DNA from: Myxococcota bacterium
Lineage (GTDB): Bacteria > Myxococcota_A > Polyangia > HGW-17
DNA length: 34,399 nucleotides
Reading direction: 5' to 3'
Assembly (NCBI GenBank): GCA_018821305.1
Contig: JAHJMN010000096.1
Coordinates: 1-34,399, forward strand
Shown here: piece after piece, positions 1 through 7,341 of the stretch
Layout of the letters: each line of letters starts with the position of its first letter
Numbering within the stretch: the first letter of the stretch is position 1
Notes under the pieces: model-generated
The model's database searches: none
What the model saw: the letters and a program-made list of their open reading frames with translations, nothing else
Told to the model about the DNA's origin: nothing
Made by a program: the position numbers and the translations under genes

Positions 1-130
1 CCTGACTTGCTGATTATCTGTTAAAAAAATCAGGAACACAGGAAATCAGTAGCAGAAACAGGACATTCAGGGTCTTTCTCCTGAAGATTTTCTTTAGAAT
101 AACTCACAATCGTATTACTCAGGAAGCGGT
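1..130 (+). repeat. TIR element family 1, copy A (right part, cut by window start)
   Basis: This is the right-hand part of the dispersed element described in full at 12516. It holds the TTAAAAAAATCAGG centre, the CAGG-rich arm, the block CACAATCGTATTACTC and the terminal AGGAAGCGGT, which ends at 130 and is followed by CTAG. The left half lies outside the window. It sits beyond the 3' end of the minus-strand lipoprotein gene. Confidence 0.75.
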
Positions 131-331
131 CTAGTTGGGGCAATGATATGAACCGGAGTATTTTTCCCTGGTCCCAATAAGACGGTGAATGAACGGATCA
201 TGAGCCTGTGTCCGCACAGGCGAAAGTTTATCAGCCCGGCTCGTGAGAGCCGGGACGGTGGCGGGGTAATTGCATAGACGTGAATGATCGCCCCCGTGAA
301 TCCCCACAAGATGGTGAATCTGCAGATCCTG
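131..331 (+). other. Gene-free stretch with strong tetraloop hairpins; candidate structured RNA
   Basis: I support no gene here. Read on the plus strand there are two adjacent perfect hairpins: GCCTGTG/CACAGGC at 204-221 with a TCCG loop, and CCCGGCTC/GAGCCGGG at 235-254 with a GTGA loop. As RNA these would be a UNCG-type and a GNRA-type tetraloop. GGGGC (137-141) can pair with GCCCC (290-294), or CGGGG (262-266) with CCCCG (292-296), which could close a multibranched fold. Neither hairpin has a T-run on either strand, so they are not ordinary intrinsic terminators. The short minus-strand ORF across this stretch runs into the flanking repeat and is unconvincing. I cannot name an RNA family. 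Confidence 0.35.
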
Positions 332-967
332 TCAGGGGGTCCATTGGGAGTGGATAATTCCGGTCAGAAACCATCCCGTTGTGGTTTTTTCGAAAACAAG
401 GGTGAGGCCGCGCCAGTCCATTCCGTCATACTTTTCGGAAACCCGGTCGTAGTAGTATTCCATGAAGGATGCCGTCGGGTAAATTTCCCGAAGGTTGTTT
501 GTCATGGAACCGCCGATGCTACTTTTATTCATGGATTTTTTCGGAGCTTTCGTGAAGTCCAGATCCCAAACGTATTGTTTGAAATAACTTTCGAAATTCA
601 TCTTGATGGGCTCACCGCTTCCGGCTCCCATGCCCCAGATATAACTGGATTTATCCGAAAAAAGTCCAGATACAGCATCATGTTTGATTATCCGATCCAG
701 TTTTGTATCGATGAACTGGAATGGAGAAAACCGCACTCCTCGTTCTTTATGGACATAGCTCGCAAGGGCTGCAAAGTTCTTTTCTTTTAAAAGTGTAATT
801 ACTTTTTCCGCGGCTTTTTCCACGGTTTCGTTTTCAATTCCAGGACCTTTAATTTCTTTCTGATTTGCTTCCGGGGTCCTTGGCGAAGGTGTAGTATTTG
901 TCTCTTCACTACCACTTTTACAACCGACAGCAATAAGTAAAATAATAATGTAAATGCCGTTTTTCAT
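332..967 (-). CDS. Lipoprotein of unknown function
   Basis: A 211-residue protein. It starts with a short hydrophobic signal and the lipobox LIAVGC (Cys16), so it is probably a lipid-anchored envelope protein. A polar Ser/Thr/Pro/Glu linker (about residues 17-50) leads into a mixed alpha/beta domain. I recognise no catalytic motif and cannot assign a family. The first helix after the linker (ETVEKAAEKVITLLKEKNF) resembles the start of small secreted NTF2-like or DUF4440-like domains, but that is only a hint. A purine-rich AGAAGAAAGA precedes the ATG. It is the last of three minus-strand lipoprotein genes, 51 bases after the preceding stop, so it is probably co-transcribed with them. Beyond its stop lies the hairpin region at 131-331. 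Confidence 0.8.
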   Translation of the reverse strand: MKNGIYIIILLIAVGCKSGSEETNTTPSPRTPEANQKEIKGPGIENETVEKAAEKVITLLKEKNFAALASYVHKERGVRFSPFQFIDTKLDRIIKHDAVSGLFSDKSSYIWGMGAGSGEPIKMNFESYFKQYVWDLDFTKAPKKSMNKSSIGGSMTNNLREIYPTASFMEYYYDRVSEKYDGMDWRGLTLVFEKTTTGWFLTGIIHSQWTP

Positions 968-1018
968 TCTTTCTTCTTTCTGTTCGTTACGAGTTTTTAG
1001 GGCTGTTCATTAATTTTT

Positions 1019-2230
1019 TTAATCCACAACAGGGCGGGCAAGCCATGAATCCCACAGTTCTAAAGCGATACGTTCAACGCCGTTTTCATCGTAAAGTCCC
1101 GTATCACGCCAGATGAGGGAATCTTCACCGCTGCCAAGAACGTTTTCCCAGAGCTGGTCATAATCGCGGATGGTAAACCATATGACGAACAGAGCGCCGA
1201 AATTGTTACTTTCCGTAAGCATCTGATCCACAAAGTCGTACTGTTTCTGCGGGGTGCCATGCCACGTGATAGACATGGAAGGAAGCGTCCATTCCTGGGC
1301 GCTGTAGGAACTTTCCGAAACGGCAATAGGTTTTGTGGTAAGGCTGTAAAGATTGTTTAAATAATCCTCGGGGAAGGAATCAGCTAATAGAGCGCTCATG
1401 AACGGATGCAGGGAAAATGCGATGAAATCCACGTTGGGTTCAATGTCGTTTTCTAAAGCTGCAATTTGAGCTTCGCTGTCATGTTCCGGTGCCCACTGGT
1501 CAAAGTAAGGAACGCAGAAAACACTCACGCCGATGAGCAAATCCGGGTACTCAGTTTTGAGATTTGTATAAATGAAGGTGTTGAGATCCACCCAGTCATC
1601 CCATGCAGATGGATTGTTTGTAAGGAGCAAATTGACTTCAACACCTAAAAGAATGTGAGTGGGATTAAAAGCGTCAATCATCCGGCGGGCATAATTCAGA
1701 TAGGCATCATAAACTTCCGGGGAGGCGAAAGTCCGCCCTTGCCACTCAGCGGGAAGGGGCATATTCGGGGATGTACCGCGATAGGGCGCAAGGTTTGCCC
1801 GGGCGATATCCATGGCGTTTATCTGGAGTAAAAGAGGATGATCTCCTGCAAACTGGACTCTTTCGCTTATCTCCGTATTGAATTCCGCCGTAAAATCGTC
1901 TCCGCTGGCAGCTTCAGGCCAGGGAACTCCTTCTTCCATGTGCTCGGAAATCATATCACCATGTGTTTTTATGTGATCGTATGTCCAGCTTCGAGCTTCC
2001 AACGTGGCATCGTACATCCACGGAGAAAAACCCATGCGAAAACTCCGGGTAAGGGTGGTATTATTGGTGTTATTTGTGTTGTTCGTATTGTTCGTGTTGT
2101 TTGTATTGTTGTTAGTATTATTGGAATTAGTTGAGTTATTTGTGTTGTTTATATTATTAGAGTTATTGGTTGAATCATCATCACATCCAGCGAACATAAT
2201 CATAAGTGTGAGAAATATAAGTTTTTTCAT
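1019..2230 (-). CDS. Lipoprotein with Asn/Thr-rich linker and glycoside-hydrolase-like TIM barrel
   Basis: A 403-residue protein with lipobox MFAGC (Cys16). Residues 20-59 are almost only Asn, Thr and Ser in NNT-type repeats, a flexible stalk between the lipid anchor and the domain. Residues ~62-400 look like a clan GH-A (beta/alpha)8 barrel of the arabinogalactanase/GH53-like type. THILLGVEVN puts Glu198 at the end of a strand where the acid/base sits in such enzymes. PIAVSESSYS puts Glu306 where the nucleophile sits. Aromatic residues cluster near the predicted cleft (WFTIRDYDQLW). Activity on an extracellular polysaccharide is an inference and the substrate is unknown. The gene lies 12 bases after the FKBP gene and 51 before the next lipoprotein gene, so the three are probably one operon. 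The linker DNA (about 2050-2170) is a degenerate triplet repeat that could vary in length. Confidence 0.75.
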   Translation of the reverse strand: MKKLIFLTLMIMFAGCDDDSTNNSNNINNTNNSTNSNNTNNNTNNTNNTNNTNNTNNTTLTRSFRMGFSPWMYDATLEARSWTYDHIKTHGDMISEHMEEGVPWPEAASGDDFTAEFNTEISERVQFAGDHPLLLQINAMDIARANLAPYRGTSPNMPLPAEWQGRTFASPEVYDAYLNYARRMIDAFNPTHILLGVEVNLLLTNNPSAWDDWVDLNTFIYTNLKTEYPDLLIGVSVFCVPYFDQWAPEHDSEAQIAALENDIEPNVDFIAFSLHPFMSALLADSFPEDYLNNLYSLTTKPIAVSESSYSAQEWTLPSMSITWHGTPQKQYDFVDQMLTESNNFGALFVIWFTIRDYDQLWENVLGSGEDSLIWRDTGLYDENGVERIALELWDSWLARPVVD

Positions 2231-2242
2231 AATTTACTCCGG

Positions 2243-2728
2243 TTATTTTATTTCAAGAAGTTCGATAGTAAAAATCAGGGTTTCGTTGGGGCCTATTAAT
2301 CTTCCGGCGCCACGGCTACCATAGGCAAGGTCAGGGGGAATTGTAACGATCCACTTGGAACCAACGGGCATTAACTGGAGTACTTCCTGCCAGCCTTTGA
2401 TTACGGCATAGACTGGGAAAACCGCCGGGGCTTTTCTTAAATATGAACTGTCAAAGACTTTTCCCGAAACGAGTTTGCCTTCATAGTGAACTTTTACTCG
2501 ACTCCGCGGACCCGGTTTGGGACCCTGTCCCTGAGTCAGAATGAGTATTTTGATCCCTGAAGCAGTAGTAAATTCATTATTGGCCGCTGGTACGGAAACG
2601 GGGCCGGGATTAGCAGGTTTGCCGGCTATTGGCTTTCTGGTTTCCGGTGTAGTGACTTCAGTTTCGGTTTGATTTTTTCCTGAACATCCAATGGATAAAA
2701 CAAAAACTACAAAAAAAAGTGTTCTCAT
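2243..2728 (-). CDS. FKBP-type peptidyl-prolyl isomerase lipoprotein
   Basis: A 161-residue protein with a lipobox (VLSIGC, Cys15), a Thr/Pro-rich linker to about residue 50, then one FKBP domain (about 52-161). Family landmarks are VKVHYEGKLVSGKVFDSSY, the long PVYAVIKGWQEVLQLMPVGSKW helix-loop region, IPPDLAYGSRGAG and the final strand LIFTIELLEI. Such proteins catalyse cis-trans isomerisation of X-Pro bonds and help fold secreted or outer-membrane proteins. The isomerase would act in the periplasm from a membrane anchor. It is the first gene of the minus-strand three-gene lipoprotein group. Its neighbour is a predicted surface glycosidase, which could be a client, but that is inference. 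The domain appears complete. Confidence 0.92.
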   Translation of the reverse strand: MRTLFFVVFVLSIGCSGKNQTETEVTTPETRKPIAGKPANPGPVSVPAANNEFTTASGIKILILTQGQGPKPGPRSRVKVHYEGKLVSGKVFDSSYLRKAPAVFPVYAVIKGWQEVLQLMPVGSKWIVTIPPDLAYGSRGAGRLIGPNETLIFTIELLEIK

Positions 2729-2846
2729 GTTGAAAAACTCCCGGATAGCAGTTTACACTGAAATCAATGGATTGCACACGTGTTTCTTGAATGAATATAT
2801 TGGTCAGTATAGGGCATCTCATGAAAAATTTTTAGAAAATGTCTGG

Positions 2847-2874
2847 TTGACAAAACTGTGAAAAAGTTCTTAAT
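2847..2874 (+). promoter_or_regulatory. Probable sigma70-type promoter for the EIIA-ehr cluster
   Basis: TTGACA (2847-2852) is a perfect -35 box. It is followed after 16 bases by CTTAAT (2869-2874), four of six matches to the -10 consensus; an alternative -10 is TAATAC with an 18-base spacer. Transcription would begin near 2880, exactly where the long inverted repeat starts, giving a leader of about 180 bases before the first gene. Confidence 0.5.
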
Positions 2875-2878
2875 ACGG

Positions 2879-3007
2879 CACGGTCCTGACGAAATGTACT
2901 TAAGAGTACAGAGTTTTTTTATTCAGGACCGTGACCACAAGATGGCTTATTTATACTAGTGGCCCATAAGGATTTTTAATAAAATCCTTCGCGAAGCGAA
3001 CTATGGG
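2879..3007 (-). repeat. Compound hairpin repeat forming the leader of the EIIA gene
   Basis: The outer hairpin is CACGGTCCTGA (2879-2889) with TCAGGACCGTG (2923-2933). It encloses TGTACT/AGTACA (2895-2910). Next comes a three-part structure: CCCATA (2963-2968) pairs with TATGGG (3002-3007) and encloses AAGGATTTT/AAAATCCTT (2968-2989) and TTCGC/GCGAA (2988-3000). Bases 2969-3000 are an exact 32-base reverse-complement match to 34277-34308, and 2957-2964 matches 34313-34320. The TCCTGA-bounded hairpin also recurs there as CTGTCCTGA/TCAGGACAG. The stretch is therefore a dispersed repeat, although its position would make it a 5' untranslated leader. Confidence 0.7.
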
Positions 3008-3061
3008 TCGCGGTTAAATACGCCTGATCAGACAATTGCTTGCCTGACCGGGAGGCATAAA

Positions 3062-3742
3062 ATGCTGTCAATACGAGAACTTGCCGCTTCATTTCAGTTG
3101 CCAGTTGATACAATTAATAAGTGGATTAAAGAGGGTAGAATTAACGCGCATCGCATGGGTGACAACATCTATGTGGATCAGAATGAACTCCGCAGGGTTC
3201 TTGAACAATCTTCAAAAATACCATCGGAAGGTGTTCATAACGTCATCAAAAATCAGGAGTTCAGCCTCGTCTCATCTTTGAAATCCGGTGGAGTTTTCCA
3301 CGGTGTTTCCGGAAGTACGAGGGATGAAGTGCTCATGAATTCCCTTGAGAATATCAGGGGAATAAGGGAAGAATCAAGACATCAGCTCCACGGGCTTTTA
3401 ATAGAGCGGGAAGAACTTTCATCCACGGGAGTGGGTGATGGTATTGCTTTTCCTCATGCCCGGGGCTCCCTGGATAATATAATTACCGAACCGATTCTTT
3501 CCCTTAACTTTCTGGAAAATCCTGTGGAATTCGGAGCAGTTGACGGACAAGCTGTTCATATTCTGTTTCTGCTTTTTTCTCCTGATACAAAAACCCACCT
3601 GAAAATGCTTTCAGCTCTATCGTTTGCTCTTTCCAGAGCAGAAATCAGAAGTGCTGTCATGAACCATGAAGGCGAAAGTGTAATCTTAAGCGCCTTTTCA
3701 ACTCTTGAGCAGGAGCTTAAAACTAAGAGAAAGGGAGCCTGA
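3062..3742 (+). CDS. Helix-turn-helix protein fused to a PTS EIIA (fructose/Ntr-type) domain
   Basis: A 226-residue protein. Residues 1-50 form an excisionase/MerR-type winged helix (IRELAASFQLPVDTINKWIK, then a wing IYVDQNELRRVL). Residues ~75-225 form a type-2 PTS EIIA domain. GDGIAFPHARG places the phosphorylatable histidine at His132, and VHILFLLFSPD plus HLKMLSALS are typical EIIA strands and helices. In PtsN-type proteins this histidine receives phosphate from NPr/HPr and the domain signals nutrient state rather than moving sugar. The fusion suggests a DNA-binding regulator whose state depends on phosphorylation. No PTS permease gene is nearby. It starts after a strong GGGAGG and ends four bases before ehrA, so it should be co-transcribed with the Ehr complex. 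TGCCT/AGGCA around the ribosome-binding site could form a small hairpin. Confidence 0.88.
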   Translation: MLSIRELAASFQLPVDTINKWIKEGRINAHRMGDNIYVDQNELRRVLEQSSKIPSEGVHNVIKNQEFSLVSSLKSGGVFHGVSGSTRDEVLMNSLENIRGIREESRHQLHGLLIEREELSSTGVGDGIAFPHARGSLDNIITEPILSLNFLENPVEFGAVDGQAVHILFLLFSPDTKTHLKMLSALSFALSRAEIRSAVMNHEGESVILSAFSTLEQELKTKRKGA

Positions 3743-3746
3743 CCCT

Positions 3747-5702
3747 ATGGAACTTTTGCTGACAGGTATCCTTATAGTAATTGCCGGCGGTTTTGTATCT
3801 GCTTTTGCAAAAACCAATCGTTTTGCAGGTCTTACCGCTGTGATGTCTCTGATTCTGGGCCTCGGTATTGCGGCACTTCCCGTTATAACCATGCTGCTTA
3901 AAGGCGGCAGTTATAAACTTTCACTGCCTTGGAGCATGCCCGGCGGAGCTTTGTCCTTCGGCCTCGATCCCCTCAGTGCCCTTTTTGCCCTGCCTGTGAT
4001 AATTATAAGTCCCCTCGCCGCATTTTACGGGACTGCCTACCTCGAGAAAGAGCATCATCACTCCCGCACATCCTGGCTTTTTTATAATATCCTCGTGGCT
4101 TCAATGATGCTTTTACTCGTGTCACGAAATGCCCTTTTATTTCTTGTTATCTGGGAAGTTATGGCAGTCAGTTCATTTTTCCTGGTTGTAATGGAGCATC
4201 GAAGCGGTGAAGTAATGAAAGCGGGATGGATTTATCTGCTCGCAACCCATGCAGGAACCGTTGCCGTCATTTTCCTGTTTCTCATTATGGGTAAAACAGC
4301 AGGAAGTTGGGAATTCGAGCGTTTTGCCGCCGCCAGTGCAGGGTCTACATCTGTGTTTTTCCTTGCGGTAATCGGCTTTGGGGCAAAAGCGGGATTTTTT
4401 CCCATGCATGTATGGCTTCCCGAAGCGCATCCCGCGGCACCGAGTCACGTATCCGCCCTCATGTCCGGTGTAATGATAAAAATGGGAATCTACGGTCTTG
4501 TACGCATTCTGACCTTCTGCGGAAAACCAGCGGTGTTCTGGGGCTGGAGTCTGATAGTTATCGGACTTACCGGGGGAATCCTGGGTATTTTGCTTGCTTT
4601 AGCGCAGAAAGATATCAAACGGGTGCTTGCTTACTCCAGTGTTGAAAACATCGGAATTATAACCATGGGAATAGGCGCGGGCATTTTAGGAACGGCATGG
4701 AACAATACAGCTCTGATTATGCTCGGATACGGTGGAGCGCTTTTACATGTGATTAACCATTCGGTTTTTAAAAGTCTGCTTTTCATGGGAGCGGGCAGCG
4801 TTCTTTATTCCACGGACACGAAGGAAATGGATCGCCTTGGGGGCCTCGGGAAGAAAATGAAGTGGACTGCCGTGGCGTTTTTGGCAGGGAGTCTTGCTAT
4901 CAGTGGGCTGCCGCCATTTAACGGTTTTGTAGGTGAATATCTCTTGTTTTCCGGTGGTCTGGCTTCCCTGAATGCTGGAACTTATCAGAGTGCTTCCCTT
5001 GCGGTGGTTATGTTTATTGGCCTTGCACTTATCGGTGGTCTTGCCGTTGTGTGTTTTACAAGAACTTTCAGCATAGTTTTCCTCGGGGAAGGGCGAACGG
5101 ATGATGCAAAGATCAAACGCAGATTAACTGCAGCTATGGTCTGGCCACTTCTTTTCCTTGCGACACTGACACTGGTAATCAGTTTTGCATCTCCGTGGAT
5201 TATAAAATCCGTGTTTCTGGCAGTGCGGGGACTCTCGCCGGTACCAATTGAAATGAATTATAAGCCATCATCCAGTTCACTTATGATGCTCGTTATTTCC
5301 GGGGCGGTATTAATGGGGTTAGCTGGTCTTTTATACTTTATCCGTCGGCGTCTTCCCATGGGAGATGTGGAAACTTCCGCTGGAACCTGGGACTGCGGTT
5401 ACGCAAAACCTGATGCTTCCATGCAATACACTTCCTCTTCTTTTGTGGATCCCGTCATCCGACTTTTCGGTGCTCTGGCGGATCGCAAGGGGAAAAATCC
5501 CCAGGTTCGAGGGTACTTTCCTGCCTCCACCAGTCTTGAAACGGATGCGGGGGATATCGGCGAAGAGAAACTTTACAGACCGGCCTTTGTGTGGCTTGAA
5601 AAGTTTGCGGCGCCTCTCCGCCGTTTTCAGCACGGGCACATCCACGGCTATCTCATTTATATTGCTCTCACTTTAATAATCCTGCTCATCTGGAAAGTCT
5701 GA
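3747..5702 (+). CDS. ehrA: Ehr complex membrane subunit, HyfB/NuoL-like antiporter-type
   Basis: A 651-residue multi-spanning inner-membrane protein of the NuoL/MrpA/HyfB family, the proton or sodium translocating subunits of complex I and group 4 hydrogenases. Diagnostic features are LFLVIWEVMAVSSFF (conserved Glu in helix 5), GFGAKAGFFPMHVWLPEAHP with the channel Lys, HVINHSVFKSLLF with a second Lys/His pair, and VLAYSSVENIGI. The C-terminal WDCGYAKPDASMQYTSSSF matches HyfB/HycC-type subunits. I start it at the ATG at 3747, nine bases after AAGGGAG, rather than at the in-frame TTG at 3705 that lies inside the EIIA gene. It should be the ion-pumping first subunit of the complex. The ehr letter is assigned by gene order and by likeness to Hyf subunits. 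Confidence 0.88.
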   Translation: MELLLTGILIVIAGGFVSAFAKTNRFAGLTAVMSLILGLGIAALPVITMLLKGGSYKLSLPWSMPGGALSFGLDPLSALFALPVIIISPLAAFYGTAYLEKEHHHSRTSWLFYNILVASMMLLLVSRNALLFLVIWEVMAVSSFFLVVMEHRSGEVMKAGWIYLLATHAGTVAVIFLFLIMGKTAGSWEFERFAAASAGSTSVFFLAVIGFGAKAGFFPMHVWLPEAHPAAPSHVSALMSGVMIKMGIYGLVRILTFCGKPAVFWGWSLIVIGLTGGILGILLALAQKDIKRVLAYSSVENIGIITMGIGAGILGTAWNNTALIMLGYGGALLHVINHSVFKSLLFMGAGSVLYSTDTKEMDRLGGLGKKMKWTAVAFLAGSLAISGLPPFNGFVGEYLLFSGGLASLNAGTYQSASLAVVMFIGLALIGGLAVVCFTRTFSIVFLGEGRTDDAKIKRRLTAAMVWPLLFLATLTLVISFASPWIIKSVFLAVRGLSPVPIEMNYKPSSSSLMMLVISGAVLMGLAGLLYFIRRRLPMGDVETSAGTWDCGYAKPDASMQYTSSSFVDPVIRLFGALADRKGKNPQVRGYFPASTSLETDAGDIGEEKLYRPAFVWLEKFAAPLRRFQHGHIHGYLIYIALTLIILLIWKV

Positions 5703-5711
5703 GGTAATTAC

Positions 5712-6626
5712 ATGAAACTGCTTCACTGGCTTTTACCGATTTCAGCTTTTATCATTGCGCCGATCATTCCCGGCATTATTAACCGGGTGAAGGCTTTCTT
5801 TGCCGGGCGTCGTGGTGTTCCGATTCTGCAACTTTACATCGATATCTGGAAGCTTCTGCGTAAGGGAAGTACCTACAGTCACACCACAAGTTTTGTTTTC
5901 CGGATTGCTCCTTCTGTTATCGCTGCAGCTCTGATTCTCTGCACATTTTTTATTCCCTGGGGAAGTATCTCATCGCCGGTGTCTTTTTCCGGAGACCTGA
6001 TTTTCATTGCCTATCTTCTGGACGTCGCAAGGTATTTTACAGTCATTGCCGCCATGGATACCGGTAGCGCATTTGAAGGAATGGGGGCCAGCCGCGAGGT
6101 TCAGTTCGGTTTTTTAGCGGAACCGGCTTTTCTTATGGGGATTTTAGTCCTCGTGATGGTGACGAAAAATACTTCGACGTCAGGCATCATGCAGCATCTT
6201 TCGACGAGCGTGTGGGCGGATTCCGGCATCCTGCTTATCTTAGTGGCTACGGCCTGGTATTTTCTGCTTTTAACGGAAAACAGCCGCATTCCAGTGGATG
6301 ATCCCAACACACACCTTGAACTAACAATGATTCACGAAGTAATGGTGCTGGACTACTCCGGCCCGGATTTCGCTTACATTCTTTACGGCAGTGCCTTGAA
6401 ACTGTGGATTTTTTCGGCCCTTATCGTGAACATTTTGCTTCCCGTAGCGGCTTTACCCATCTGGCTTCAGCCAATTGTTTTCATTGCCGGTACAGCGGGG
6501 GTGGCGATACTTGTAGGCATTACGGAATCCATCATCGCGAGACTGCGGCTGGTGACGGTGCCGAAAATAATCGTTTCCGCCAGTGCCCTTTGTTTCATCG
6601 CACTCATTTTCAGGATAATCGGGTAG
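5712..6626 (+). CDS. ehrB: Ehr complex membrane subunit, HyfC/NuoH-like
   Basis: A 304-residue membrane protein of the NuoH/HycD/HyfC family, which anchors the peripheral arm and forms the quinone or ion entry path in related complexes. Visible landmarks are GVPILQLYIDIWKLL near the N-terminus, AFEGMGASREVQFGFLAEPA (the conserved E-G-x-G-A-S-R-E loop) and ENSRIPVDDPNTHLELTM followed by HEVMVLDYSGPD. Eight or so hydrophobic helices are apparent, as expected. GAGGT lies before the ATG and the gene starts nine bases after the ehrA stop. The length is normal for HyfC and all conserved acidic and arginine residues of the loops seem present, so the membrane arm looks functional even though the large subunit has lost its metal ligands. 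Confidence 0.9.
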   Translation: MKLLHWLLPISAFIIAPIIPGIINRVKAFFAGRRGVPILQLYIDIWKLLRKGSTYSHTTSFVFRIAPSVIAAALILCTFFIPWGSISSPVSFSGDLIFIAYLLDVARYFTVIAAMDTGSAFEGMGASREVQFGFLAEPAFLMGILVLVMVTKNTSTSGIMQHLSTSVWADSGILLILVATAWYFLLLTENSRIPVDDPNTHLELTMIHEVMVLDYSGPDFAYILYGSALKLWIFSALIVNILLPVAALPIWLQPIVFIAGTAGVAILVGITESIIARLRLVTVPKIIVSASALCFIALIFRIIG

Positions 6627-6630
6627 GACC

Positions 6631-7341
6631 ATGAATATAATTTCAATAATTCTCATCATGTCCGGTCTTCTGTTACTTGGTTCCAGTCGTCTGGGAGTTG
6701 CCATTAAAGTTGTGGCAATCCAGGGACTTGTTTTAGGTATTTTACCCATTGTAAAAGCATCTCATGAGCTTACGGCGGGGGTATGGTTTTTGTGCATAAG
6801 TATCATTGCCGCAAAGGGAATCATACTGCCGATTCTGCTGAACACTAATCTTAAAAGCTCCGGAATCACAAGGGAAATCGAACCCTTTATAAGTTACGGA
6901 GTTTCAATCATTGCGGGCATAATTATGCTGATTTTAGCCGGTTGGATGACCGTCAGGCTGAATCTCAACCGCACTATGACACCGCCCATCGTTCTGAGTG
7001 CTGCTTTTTTCATGGTTTTAAGCGGTCTTTTCCTTATGATTACGCGAAAAAAGGCCCTTACTCAAATTCTTGGATTTCTTGCCATGGAAAATGGTGTTTA
7101 TGCTGTTGGTATCGGCCTCAGTCTAGAGTTTCCATTCATGGTCGAACTCGGAATCCTCCTTGACGTTGTAGTTGGTGTCGTCATTATGGGGCATTTACTT
7201 TTGCATATGGACAAGGAAATGGCTCATACAGACACGGATCGTCTTACGGAACTATCGGACAACATACGTCTTTCCGGGGAAATTAAAGTCGTGTCATCGA
7301 ATGAAGTTAATATCGGAAGTGATCGGGAGGTACTGAAATGA
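6631..7341 (+). CDS. ehrC: Ehr complex membrane subunit, HyfE-like
   Basis: A 236-residue membrane protein that resembles HyfE, whose N-terminal half is NuoK-like and whose second half is specific to Hyf/Ehr complexes. There are about six or seven hydrophobic helices. AMENGVYAVGIGLSLEFPFMVELGILLDVVVGV carries the conserved Glu/Asp residues of the family (given here as positions ~150-182). The last 35 residues are polar and probably cytoplasmic. The gene starts four bases after ehrB and its TGA overlaps the ATG of ehrD in an ATGA junction, so translation is probably coupled. Presence of a HyfE-type subunit favours a Hyf/Ehr-type complex over an Ech or Mbh type. Confidence 0.85.
   Translation: MNIISIILIMSGLLLLGSSRLGVAIKVVAIQGLVLGILPIVKASHELTAGVWFLCISIIAAKGIILPILLNTNLKSSGITREIEPFISYGVSIIAGIIMLILAGWMTVRLNLNRTMTPPIVLSAAFFMVLSGLFLMITRKKALTQILGFLAMENGVYAVGIGLSLEFPFMVELGILLDVVVGVVIMGHLLLHMDKEMAHTDTDRLTELSDNIRLSGEIKVVSSNEVNIGSDREVLK

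Noticed and set aside
204-254. Intrinsic terminators for the first lipoprotein operon
   Set aside because: Neither hairpin is followed by a T-run on the minus strand.
115-309. 64-codon minus-strand ORF over the hairpin region
   Set aside because: It starts without a ribosome-binding site, ends inside the flanking repeat and shows no recognisable protein feature; the hairpins explain the region better.
284-790. 168-codon plus-strand ORF opposite the first lipoprotein
   Set aside because: It has no signal or domain, and the minus-strand frame has a clear lipobox and operon context.
2050-2170. Phase-variable tract in the glycosidase-like gene
   Set aside because: The repeat unit is a multiple of three bases, so length changes would alter the linker but not switch the gene off.
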